Shown in pieces: positions 8,027-15,953 of a stretch of DNA of 46,972 nt (position 1 is its first letter; every line of letters begins with the position of its first letter). The stretch covers positions 1 to 46,972 of the forward strand of contig PANU01000040.1 in NCBI GenBank assembly GCA_002707745.1. The letters run 5' to 3'. The notes under the pieces are model-generated. The model saw nothing but the letters and a program-made list of their open reading frames with translations. It did not search any database and was not told the DNA's origin. This DNA comes from Flavobacteriaceae bacterium (GTDB lineage: Bacteria; Bacteroidota; Bacteroidia; Flavobacteriales; Flavobacteriaceae). Position numbers and translations under genes: made by a program.

Positions 8027-9367
8027 TTGAACAAGCGTACGGAGGCTGCCCCATTGGCGGTCTTTCGTATTTTATTTGGGCTCATGATGTTTTTGAGTCT
8101 TATCCGGTTTTGGGCAAACGGCTGGATAGAGCAGTTGTATATAGAGCCTTCATTTCATTTTAGCTACTATGGTTTTGAATGGGTACAACCATTAGGGGAC
8201 TTTACCTATATATTATTTCTTATCTGTGGTCTTTCAGCACTTATGGTTGCCATTGGGTTTAAATATCGTATCGCAATACTTATTTTCTTTTTGAGTTTTA
8301 CCTACATAGAATTGCTGGACAAAACCACCTATCTCAATCACTACTATTTTATAAGTTGTTTATCGTTTCTACTAATTTTCCTGCCAGCACACAGGTACTT
8401 TTCTTTAGACGCCAAAAATAAGCCCGATAAAGCAAATTTCTACATTCCGCAGTGGTCTGTAGACGCGATTAAAATTTTATTGAGCATTGTTTATGTTTAC
8501 GCAGGTCTGGCAAAACTAAACAGCGACTGGCTTATAAAAGCAATGCCCTTAAAAATCTGGTTGCCCTCCAAATACGACATTCCTTTTTTAGGGGATTTGC
8601 TTCAAGAAGAGTGGGTGCATTATGCATTTAGCTGGGGTGGTGCTGGTTATGACTTACTAATTCCATTTTTACTTTGGTATCGAAAAACAAGATGGATCGG
8701 GTTTGTTCTTGTGGTTGTTTTTCACGTATTGACGCGGGTGTTGTTTCCTATAGGTATGTTTCCATTTATTATGATTGTAAGTGCGCTTATCTTTTTTAAT
8801 GCAGGGTTTCATCATAAAATACTGCTGTTTATTTCAAAAATTCTCAACATTTCCAAACAAGTTTGGGATGCTAAGGTAAAGACCGTTTCAGCGAAAACAA
8901 CACAAACATTTCAATTATATGTTGTGGTTGGCTTTGTAATATTTCAATTGTTATTTCCATGGCGGTATGTACTCTACCCTGGCGAATTATTCTGGACCGA
9001 AGAAGGCTACCGTTTTTCATGGCGTGTTATGTTAATGGAAAAAGCAGGATATGCACAATTTAAAATAAAAGACGGGCAAACCGGTACGCAGTTTTTTGTA
9101 GATAATAGTGATTTTCTCAATTCATTTCAGGAAAAACAAATGAGCTTTCAACCCGATTTTATTTTGGAATACGCACATTTTTTAGGGGAACATTTTAGCC
9201 AACAAGGCCATCAGCATGTAGAAGTTTACGTAGAGAGTTATGTGGCCTTAAACGGAAGGTTAAGTCAACCATTTATAGATCCAACGGTAAATTTACTGGA
9301 AGTAAAAGATAATTTTTGTCCAAAAACGTGGATACTTCCGTTTAATGATAAAATAATAGGGTTGTAA
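8027..9367 (+). CDS. HTTM (vitamin K carboxylase-like) membrane protein
   Basis: Polytopic membrane protein of 446 aa with the horizontally transferred transmembrane (HTTM) domain, the bacterial relatives of vitamin K-dependent gamma-glutamyl carboxylase. EAAPLAVFRILFGL (6-19) and NGWIEQLYIEPSFHF (31-45) start the domain. AGLAKLNSDW (159-168) resembles the carboxylase segment containing the catalytic-base lysine; here that would be Lys163. A periplasmic C-terminal domain follows about residue 300. No ATG fits: the frame opens after a stop at 7994-7996, and TTG 8027 gives the expected N-terminus, while the first ATG would delete part of helix 1. The substrate is unknown. Confidence 0.85.
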   Translation: MNKRTEAAPLAVFRILFGLMMFLSLIRFWANGWIEQLYIEPSFHFSYYGFEWVQPLGDFTYILFLICGLSALMVAIGFKYRIAILIFFLSFTYIELLDKTTYLNHYYFISCLSFLLIFLPAHRYFSLDAKNKPDKANFYIPQWSVDAIKILLSIVYVYAGLAKLNSDWLIKAMPLKIWLPSKYDIPFLGDLLQEEWVHYAFSWGGAGYDLLIPFLLWYRKTRWIGFVLVVVFHVLTRVLFPIGMFPFIMIVSALIFFNAGFHHKILLFISKILNISKQVWDAKVKTVSAKTTQTFQLYVVVGFVIFQLLFPWRYVLYPGELFWTEEGYRFSWRVMLMEKAGYAQFKIKDGQTGTQFFVDNSDFLNSFQEKQMSFQPDFILEYAHFLGEHFSQQGHQHVEVYVESYVALNGRLSQPFIDPTVNLLEVKDNFCPKTWILPFNDKIIGL

Positions 9368-9379
9368 TAATGAAAAAGG

Positions 9380-9438
9380 TTCCACTTTGTAAAATGGTCT
9401 CTTCTAGCGCCCACAACCATACATTTTTTGGGGTGGAA
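9380..9438. other. Unexplained leader between HTTM and TonB receptor genes (inverted repeat arms)
   Basis: TTCCAC (9380-9385) and GTGGAA (9433-9438) can pair around a 47-base interior. The region is open in the frame of the receptor (from ATG 9370), giving a 36-residue extension before the real signal peptide. It could be an RNA element, a leader peptide or a conserved intergenic repeat. Nothing decides between these here. Confidence 0.35.
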
Positions 9439-9477
9439 GTAGCATCTCGTTTCACAAACATCAAAGTTTTTAGTAGC

Positions 9478-11907
9478 ATGAAGTCTATTTTTTCTTTTCT
9501 ATTCAGTTTATTATCACTTTCGGCAATTGCACAATTTTCGTTAAGTGGAACTGTTACAGCAGCAGCTACGGGAACCCCCATCGCAAATGCAGAAGTTTAC
9601 ATTACCAACCTTTCAAAAAGTACTACCACAAATGCTGAAGGCAGCTATCTTTTTGAAGACCTTCCAGAGGGAAATCATATGGTAGTGGTGTTTAATTTTG
9701 AATATGAACTGCAAGAGAAAACAATTCAGTTTTCAGAAACTTCTCAGCTTAATTTTCAGCTTTCTGTATTGGGCGAAACACTTTCCGAAGTCCTTATTAC
9801 CAAACGTAAGGAGCGTATTTTTGCCCTAAAACAACTTCGTGATGTAGAAGGAACTGCTATTTATGCAGGAAAGAAAAGTGAAGTGGTGGTTATGGATAAT
9901 CTTACAGCAAATCTTGCTACGGGAAATGCCCGACAAATATATGCACAGGTAGTAGGATTAAATATATATGAAAACAACGATGCTGGATTGCAATTAAACG
10001 TGGGAGGTCGTGGGTTAAATCCTAACCGTACCGCAAATTTTAATACACGGCAAAATGGGTACGATATTTCGGCAGATGTGCTGGGCTATCCCGAAAGTTA
10101 TTACACACCTCCTGCAGAAGCTATTGAGCAAATTGAAATAGTTCGTGGAGCTGCCTCTTTGCAGTATGGAACACAGTTTGGAGGCCTCATTAATTTTAAA
10201 CTAAAAAAACCCAATCCCAAGAAAGAAATAGCGTGGCTTTCCAGACAAACAGTAGGTAGTAACAACCTTTTTACTAGTTTTAATAGTTTGAGTGGAACCG
10301 TTGGTAAGGTTGGGTATTACACGTATTTTAATTATAAAACAGGAAACGACTTTAGACCCAATTCACAATTTGATAGCTATAATGCCTTTGGAATGATTAC
10401 CTATAAAGTTTCACCAAAGACAACACTTACTGCTGAATTTAGTTTCCTGGACTATCTGGCACAACAACCTGGAGGCTTAACCGATAGCCAGTTTGAAGAA
10501 GACCCAACCTTTAGCAACCGAAGTAGAAACTGGTTTAAAGTAAATTGGAAACTGTACTCGCTGTTGCTGGAGCATGAGTTTTCAGAAAAAACAGAAATCA
10601 GTTTTAATCTTTTTGCCCTAGACGCTTCAAGAAAAAGTGTTGGTTTTCGTGAAAATAGGGTGTCACAAATAGACGATTTAGATGCCCCGCGGGAATTGAT
10701 TGTGGGGAAATTTCGCAATTGGGGCGCAGAAGGACGTTTTATTACACGGTATCATCTATTTGAAAACGAACATACGGTATTGGTGGGTGCAAAATACTAC
10801 CAAAGTAACAACCAAGAACGCCAAGGCCCCGGAACAAATGGCGCGGATGCCGATTTTAGTTTTGCGGCTTCCAACTTTCCAGATTACCCACGACAGAGTG
10901 ATTTTACGTTCCCTAATTTAAATATTGCTGTATTTGGCGAAAATATCTTTCAATTAACTGATAAATTCTCAGTCACTCCAGGGTTCCGTTTCGAATACAT
11001 TAAAACTGAAAGCGAAGGAACTTACAAACGCATCAATTTTGATAATGCTGGGAATCCTATTTTAAATGAAACATTACCAGACAACCGAACTTTTGATCGT
11101 GCTTTTGTGTTGACAGGGGTAGGACTAAGCTATAAAGCCAATCGCACTCTGGAGGTGTACGGAAATTTCAGCCAGAACTATCGGTCGGTTACTTTTAACG
11201 ATATTAGAATTACCAATCCGTCCTTAACTGTAGACCCAAATATTTCTGATGAAAAAGGATATACAGCAGATCTGGGAGTACGGGGTACTTTTAATAAGGT
11301 TGTAAACTATGATGTAGGAGCTTTTTACTTGAGCTATGAGGACAGGTTAGGAGTAATTTTAAGAGCAGTAAGTGATATTCAGCAAGAGCGTTTCCGTGGT
11401 AATATTGGAGATGCCGTTACCTATGGTGTTGAAAGTTTTATAGACTGGAATATCTGGAGTACCTTTTCTGCAAACGAGAACTTTCGATTCAATATATTTT
11501 CAAACCTGGCTATTACAGATTCTGAGTACACAGCTTCCGAAGAAAATAATGTAGAAGGCAATAAAGTAGAATTTATTCCGAAGTTCAATTTAAAAACCGG
11601 AATGAATTTTGGGTATAAAAATTTTCTTGGAAATATCCAATACACCTATTTAAGCAAGCAATTTACCGATGCCACCAACAGCCAGCGCGATTTTGAAAGT
11701 CAGAGCGGGATAGTAGGTGAGATTCCTGCGTATGATATTCTAGATTTATCACTAAGCTACACTTATAAAATGTTTCGTCTGGAAACAGGTCTAAATAATG
11801 TATTGGACACTAGTTATTTTGTACGTCGCGCCACAGGGTATCCAGGTCCAGGGATTATTCCCAGTCAGCCACGCACCTGGTATTTAGGATTGCAGTTTGC
11901 ATTTTAG
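9478..11907 (+). CDS. TonB-dependent outer-membrane receptor, FecA-like
   Basis: Outer-membrane active-transport channel of 809 aa, probably for a ferric chelate. The signal peptide MKSIFSFLFSLLSLSAIAQ is followed by a carboxypeptidase-regulatory-like beta domain (about 22-95: SGTVTAAATGTPIANAEV). The plug carries VGGRGLNPNR and IEIVRGAASLQYGTQFGG, and a long beta-barrel ends in the terminal aromatic GLQFAF. The frame opens at ATG 9370, but those 36 residues precede a complete signal peptide, so ATG 9478 is preferred. It is the last gene of the iron cassette. The Fe-dicitrate assignment is by resemblance; the ligand is not proven. Confidence 0.88.
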   Translation: MKSIFSFLFSLLSLSAIAQFSLSGTVTAAATGTPIANAEVYITNLSKSTTTNAEGSYLFEDLPEGNHMVVVFNFEYELQEKTIQFSETSQLNFQLSVLGETLSEVLITKRKERIFALKQLRDVEGTAIYAGKKSEVVVMDNLTANLATGNARQIYAQVVGLNIYENNDAGLQLNVGGRGLNPNRTANFNTRQNGYDISADVLGYPESYYTPPAEAIEQIEIVRGAASLQYGTQFGGLINFKLKKPNPKKEIAWLSRQTVGSNNLFTSFNSLSGTVGKVGYYTYFNYKTGNDFRPNSQFDSYNAFGMITYKVSPKTTLTAEFSFLDYLAQQPGGLTDSQFEEDPTFSNRSRNWFKVNWKLYSLLLEHEFSEKTEISFNLFALDASRKSVGFRENRVSQIDDLDAPRELIVGKFRNWGAEGRFITRYHLFENEHTVLVGAKYYQSNNQERQGPGTNGADADFSFAASNFPDYPRQSDFTFPNLNIAVFGENIFQLTDKFSVTPGFRFEYIKTESEGTYKRINFDNAGNPILNETLPDNRTFDRAFVLTGVGLSYKANRTLEVYGNFSQNYRSVTFNDIRITNPSLTVDPNISDEKGYTADLGVRGTFNKVVNYDVGAFYLSYEDRLGVILRAVSDIQQERFRGNIGDAVTYGVESFIDWNIWSTFSANENFRFNIFSNLAITDSEYTASEENNVEGNKVEFIPKFNLKTGMNFGYKNFLGNIQYTYLSKQFTDATNSQRDFESQSGIVGEIPAYDILDLSLSYTYKMFRLETGLNNVLDTSYFVRRATGYPGPGIIPSQPRTWYLGLQFAF

Positions 11908-12017
11908 TGGTGAGGGGTGAGCTTTTTTTGTTTGATAAATTTGATGGAGTAATGTATTTATAAAATGGATGTTTAGTTATTCTACAACCATAATTCGATA
12001 TTCATAATTAAATAGAG

Positions 12018-12025
12018 TATCTTTG
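12018..12025 (+). promoter_or_regulatory. -7 promoter element for guaB
   Basis: TATCTTTG matches TAnnTTTG. Transcription starting a few bases downstream would begin at or near the first base of the leader hairpin at 12028. Confidence 0.55.
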
Positions 12026-12027
12026 CA

Positions 12028-12080
12028 CGCAATTAAACAGTAACCCCCTTTCCGAAACTTCGGAAGTTAATTTAATTGCG
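12028..12080 (+). promoter_or_regulatory. Self-complementary 5' leader of guaB
   Basis: CGCAATTAAA (12028-12037) is perfectly complementary to TTTAATTGCG (12071-12080), whose last base abuts the ATG. Inside are TAAC/GTTA and an apical TCCGA/TCGGA stem with an AACT loop (around 12051-12064). The complete leader can therefore fold into one hairpin that buries the initiation region. Confidence 0.6.
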
Positions 12081-13553
12081 ATGACTGCACACGACAACAA
12101 GATTTTAGGCGAAGGTTTAACCTATGATGACGTACTTTTAGTACCGGCCTATTCCGAAATTTTACCAAGGGAAGTTTCCATAAAAACTAAGTTTTCCCGC
12201 AATATTACACTTAATGTACCTATTGTTTCTGCGGCGATGGACACCGTTACCGAGAGTGCCATGGCAATTGCTATAGCTCGTGAAGGCGGGATTGGAGTAC
12301 TCCATAAAAATATGAGTATTAAACAGCAGGCAGCCGAAGTACGTAAAGTAAAACGGGCAGAGAGTGGTATGATTCAAGATCCTGTTACTCTTAAAAAAGA
12401 TAACACAGTAGGGGATGCTCAAAAAACCATGCGTGAATACAGCATTGGCGGAATTCCAATTGTGGATGATGCAGGAAAGTTAATAGGGATTGTTACCAAT
12501 CGGGATCTTCGGTTTGAAAAAGATTACGACCGCAAGTTGAACGATATTATGACTACCGAAAATTTGGTAACCGTAGCCGAAGGTACTTCATTAAAAGAGG
12601 CAGAGATTATTCTTCAGCAAAATAAAATTGAAAAATTGCCAGTAGTTAATAATGATAATTTGCTGTTAGGGCTTATTACGTTTAGAGATATAACAAAACT
12701 TACTCAAAAACCAATTGCCAATAAAGACGATTTTGGAAGGTTACGTGTTGCAGCTGCGCTTGGAGTTACTGCCGATGCTGTTGAACGTGCCGAAGCTTTG
12801 GTTAACGCTCAGGTGGACGCTGTAATTATAGATACGGCTCATGGCCATACCAAAGGTGTGGTTTCAGTTTTAAAAGAAGTAAAGAAAAAATTTCCCAAAC
12901 TGGATGTAGTGGTGGGTAACATAGCTACTCCAGAAGCTGCCCAGTATTTGGTAGATGCTGGTGCCGATGCTGTTAAAGTTGGTATTGGTCCAGGTTCTAT
13001 TTGTACTACTAGGGTAGTGGCCGGAGTTGGATTTCCACAGTTTTCTGCAGTATTGGAAGTGGCAGCTGCTATTAAGGGTTCAGGAGTGCCTGTAATTGCA
13101 GACGGCGGAATACGTTATACAGGAGACATTCCTAAAGCAATTGCAGCCGGAGCAGACAGTGTGATGTTAGGGTCGTTATTGGCAGGTACCAGAGAATCCC
13201 CTGGAGAAACAATTATTTATGAGGGAAGAAAATTTAAAAGTTACCGCGGAATGGGATCTGTAGAAGCCATGAAAAAAGGCTCTAAAGACCGGTATTTCCA
13301 GGATGTAGAAGACGATATAAAAAAATTGGTGCCAGAAGGTATTGTAGGGCGTGTAGCCTATAAAGGTGAATTGTTAGAAAGTATGACACAATTTATTGGT
13401 GGTTTACGAGCTGGAATGGGATATTGTGGCGCTGCAAGTGTTGAAGCACTAAAAGAAAATGGCAAATTTGTGAAAATCACCGCTTCTGGAATCCACGAAA
13501 GCCACCCGCATGATGTTACGATTACAAAGGAGGCGCCTAATTATTCCAGGTAG
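12081..13553 (+). CDS. guaB: Inosine-5'-monophosphate dehydrogenase
   Basis: Oxidises IMP to XMP with NAD+, the committed step of GMP synthesis, in the cytoplasm. Length 490 aa is typical. The TIM barrel starts with [19 protein letters not shown] (11-29). Two CBS domains are inserted at about residues 95-205 ([27 protein letters not shown]). The active-site loop GPGSICTTR (303-311) holds the catalytic Cys308, GIRYTGD and [11 protein letters not shown] bind phosphate, and YRGMGS is the flap region. The gene is monocistronic by context and has its own promoter and an unusual hairpin leader that ends exactly at the ATG. Confidence 0.98.
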   Translation: MTAHDNKILGEGLTYDDVLLVPAYSEILPREVSIKTKFSRNITLNVPIVSAAMDTVTESAMAIAIAREGGIGVLHKNMSIKQQAAEVRKVKRAESGMIQDPVTLKKDNTVGDAQKTMREYSIGGIPIVDDAGKLIGIVTNRDLRFEKDYDRKLNDIMTTENLVTVAEGTSLKEAEIILQQNKIEKLPVVNNDNLLLGLITFRDITKLTQKPIANKDDFGRLRVAAALGVTADAVERAEALVNAQVDAVIIDTAHGHTKGVVSVLKEVKKKFPKLDVVVGNIATPEAAQYLVDAGADAVKVGIGPGSICTTRVVAGVGFPQFSAVLEVAAAIKGSGVPVIADGGIRYTGDIPKAIAAGADSVMLGSLLAGTRESPGETIIYEGRKFKSYRGMGSVEAMKKGSKDRYFQDVEDDIKKLVPEGIVGRVAYKGELLESMTQFIGGLRAGMGYCGAASVEALKENGKFVKITASGIHESHPHDVTITKEAPNYSR

Positions 13554-13574
13554 CTTATTTTAAAACTGATTTTT

Positions 13575-13811
13575 TTATTCGGTATATAATTGACCTCGGT
13601 TTGGTTTTAAACGTTCGCGCAGGTCATTCATATAATTTCGTTCAACAACCAGATATGCTATATGATGCATTTCTGAAACCTTTTGTGTTTCGCAAAGGGT
13701 GTTTTGTAACCCTTCAGACGCAGCAAATTCCTCTAGGTGTTTTGCGTGGTGGGCAGCAATAGGTTCAGCATTGGGGCCTTTAAAATCCCAGATAAGTTTA
13801 ACTCGTTCCAT
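13575..13811 (-). CDS. Conserved small protein of unknown function
   Basis: Short soluble protein of 78 aa with no signal peptide or membrane segment. Features are a DFKGP start, a histidine-rich stretch (EPIAAHHAKHLEEF, about 16-29) and SEMHHIAYLVVERNYMNDLRERL further on. The shape looks compact alpha/beta. I do not recognise a named family; it resembles small conserved proteins of Flavobacteriaceae. It follows the SRPBCC gene in the same direction after 66 bases and may share its transcript. Clustered His and a single Cys (about residue 40) could bind metal, but this is a guess. Confidence 0.65.
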   Translation of the reverse strand: MERVKLIWDFKGPNAEPIAAHHAKHLEEFAASEGLQNTLCETQKVSEMHHIAYLVVERNYMNDLRERLKPNRGQLYTE

Positions 13812-13877
13812 AATTTGATTTTGGGTTAATCTGATCCTGTTGCAGGAAGAAACAGATGGTACTAAAAATACGCCCTT

Positions 13878-14333
13878 TTAAGTACTCGCTACTGAAGTAC
13901 CGTGCTCCACAAAATTTTTGAAATTGGTGAGGTATTTTTGCGATTGCTTTTTGAAGGCAGCAGGCATTAAAAATCCCATTAATTTCATGCCAAAACCTTT
14001 AAAGTAAAATTCGCTTTCACTTATCCATTTTGTAGTATCTGTGTCTACTTCTTGAAAAAAGTTGTATTGCACGTTATGCACTCCTTTGGCATCATAGGTT
14101 GCGTGAAATTCGGTTGGGAAGTTATTTTTAATAATGGTCTCGGTAAGTGTCATGTCCCGTTTGCCCATTTTGTAATGTAATTGCATCTGGGATCCTTCTT
14201 CTCCAGGTGTGCCTTGCACAAATTCGTAGCTTATTAATCCGTGCTGCCAGTGTTTCATGTTTTTAGGATTGTTCAGTTTTTCAATAACTTCAGCTCGTGG
14301 TTTGTTTATAAGTACTTCGGTAGTGTATTTCAT
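13878..14333 (-). CDS. SRPBCC (START-like) family protein
   Basis: Cytoplasmic protein of 151 aa with the helix-grip fold of polyketide cyclase/START-like proteins, which bind hydrophobic ligands. It starts with the usual edge strand MKYTTEVLINKPRAEVIEKLNNPKNMKHWQ (split by the start of the cavity), then alternating strands (MQLHYKMGKRDMTLTETI, WISESEFYFKG), and ends in the long C-terminal helix with the YLTNFKNFVE block. The ligand is unknown. A small conserved gene follows it in the same direction. No clear -7 element was found in its leader. Confidence 0.8.
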   Translation of the reverse strand: MKYTTEVLINKPRAEVIEKLNNPKNMKHWQHGLISYEFVQGTPGEEGSQMQLHYKMGKRDMTLTETIIKNNFPTEFHATYDAKGVHNVQYNFFQEVDTDTTKWISESEFYFKGFGMKLMGFLMPAAFKKQSQKYLTNFKNFVEHGTSVAST

Positions 14334-14479
14334 GAGGATGGAATTATGATTACAAGATACAATTTTTTTAAAATTCAGTAAAAAAGCAATGAATCCACCT
14401 ATGCTTACTACTGTTTTATCCCTCTGTATTTTATTAAAGTTTAGCGGTAGTTTAGGGAATGGATATGCTCTAAAGTGAT

Positions 14480-14487
14480 TACTTTTG
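14480..14487 (+). promoter_or_regulatory. -7 promoter element upstream of the UMF1 carrier
   Basis: TACTTTTG matches TAnnTTTG, with about 95 bases of leader before the ATG at 14583. The rest of the 249-base gap shows nothing recognisable. Confidence 0.4.
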
Positions 14488-14582
14488 TTGGCAAGGCTTT
14501 GTTATTAATAAGCCAGTATGCCTGTATGTACCACAGCAGCTTTTAAAAAAAAATATCTTAAAACTGATTTTGAATTTTAAAA

Positions 14583-15896
14583 ATGACAAACAACCTACCT
14601 AAAGGAAGTAAAAAGTTGCTAAATGCCTGGGCGTTTTACGACTGGGCTAATTCTGTATACAGCCTGGTAATTGCCTCGGCTGTATTTCCTATTTTTTACG
14701 GAGCCCTTTTTAATAAAGCTAATATTGAAACCGTTACGATATTTGGTGGAGTTATACGTAGTACTCCGCTGATAAGTTATACTACAGCGGCTGCTTTTTT
14801 GGTAGTAGCATTAATTTCCCCACTACTTTCAGGTATTGCAGATTATGTAGGTAATAAAAAGCGGTTTATGCAGTTTTTTTGTTATCTGGGAGCTGTTTCC
14901 TGTATTTCGCTCTATTTCTTTTCGCTTGATGCCATTTACACCAGTTTGTTGTCTTATTTTCTTGGTCTTATTGGTTTCTGGGGTAGTTTGGTATTTTATA
15001 ACTCTTATTTACCGGATGTAGCTTTTAAGGAACAACAGGATGCCTTGAGTGCCAAAGGATACTCGTTAGGATATATAGGCAGTGTTGTTTTACTCATATT
15101 TAACCTTGTCATGGTTATGTTTCCACAAATTTTCGGATTAGGAGAAGGGGGAGAGGCAAGTCTTGAAGCAATGAAAATTTCATTTGTTACTGTTGGCTTA
15201 TGGTGGATTGGGTTTAGCCAGTATACCTTTAAACACTTGCCTAAAGGAAATAAAACAAAACATAAAGTTACCAGGAAGGTCATTTTTAACGGGTTTAGAG
15301 AGTTAAAGGGGGTATACAAATCACTTTCGGCAAACCTATCTTTAAAACGGTATTTAATTGCATTTTTTGTGTATAGCATGGCAGTGCAAACAGTTATGCT
15401 GGTAGCTACTTATTTTGGAGAACAAGAAATAGCCTGGGGCGGGGAAGATGAAAAAACGCTGGGACTTATAAGTAGTATTCTTATTATTCAGTTAGTAGCA
15501 GTGTTAGGAGCTATAGGTACTTCCAGGGCTTCAGCAAAGTTTGGTAATATTCCGACATTAATTGGTGTGAACCTGATATGGGTGGCCATTTGTATTACGG
15601 CTTACTTTGTGGTAAGTCCCCTTCAGTTTTATATAACTGCAGGAATAGTTGGTTTGGTTATGGGAGGAATCCAGTCTTTGTCCCGCTCTACCTATTCTAA
15701 ATTTTTACCAGATACAGAAGATACAACTTCCTATTTCAGTTTTTATGATGTAGCTGAAAAAATAGGAATTGTAATAGGAATGCTTTTATATGGTTTTATT
15801 GATCAAATTACCGGAAGTATGCGAAATTCAATCCTATTTTTAGTAGTGTTTTTTGGCGTAGGTGTATTTTTACTATTCCGCGTGCCCAGAAATTAG
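14583..15896 (+). CDS. MFS transporter, UMF1 (Atg22-like) family
   Basis: Inner-membrane carrier of 437 aa with about twelve hydrophobic segments. The start LNAWAFYDWANSVYSLVIASAVFPIFY (split: AFYDWANS at about 17-24) is the signature of the UMF1/Atg22 family, and ADYVGNKKRFM between helices 2 and 3 is the MFS loop motif. GGIQSLSRSTYSKFLPD in the C-terminal half is the second conserved block. Yeast Atg22 exports vacuolar amino acids; the bacterial substrate is unknown. It stands alone between reverse-strand genes and the DUF6252-like gene. Confidence 0.9.
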   Translation: MTNNLPKGSKKLLNAWAFYDWANSVYSLVIASAVFPIFYGALFNKANIETVTIFGGVIRSTPLISYTTAAAFLVVALISPLLSGIADYVGNKKRFMQFFCYLGAVSCISLYFFSLDAIYTSLLSYFLGLIGFWGSLVFYNSYLPDVAFKEQQDALSAKGYSLGYIGSVVLLIFNLVMVMFPQIFGLGEGGEASLEAMKISFVTVGLWWIGFSQYTFKHLPKGNKTKHKVTRKVIFNGFRELKGVYKSLSANLSLKRYLIAFFVYSMAVQTVMLVATYFGEQEIAWGGEDEKTLGLISSILIIQLVAVLGAIGTSRASAKFGNIPTLIGVNLIWVAICITAYFVVSPLQFYITAGIVGLVMGGIQSLSRSTYSKFLPDTEDTTSYFSFYDVAEKIGIVIGMLLYGFIDQITGSMRNSILFLVVFFGVGVFLLFRVPRN

Positions 15897-15917
15897 TATA
15901 GATATACAATTTTTACT

Positions 15918-15925
15918 TATGTTTG
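15918..15925 (+). promoter_or_regulatory. -7 promoter element for the DUF6252-like lipoprotein
   Basis: TATGTTTG matches TAnnTTTG, 28 bases before the ATG at 15954. Confidence 0.45.
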
Positions 15926-15953
15926 CGTTAAGTTATATAGCAAAAACTTACTT

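Noticed and set aside
9342-9581. Reverse open frame across the start of the TonB receptor gene
   Set aside because: It runs antisense through the receptor signal peptide and the end of HTTM; no promoter element supports it. The spacer itself is kept as a finding.
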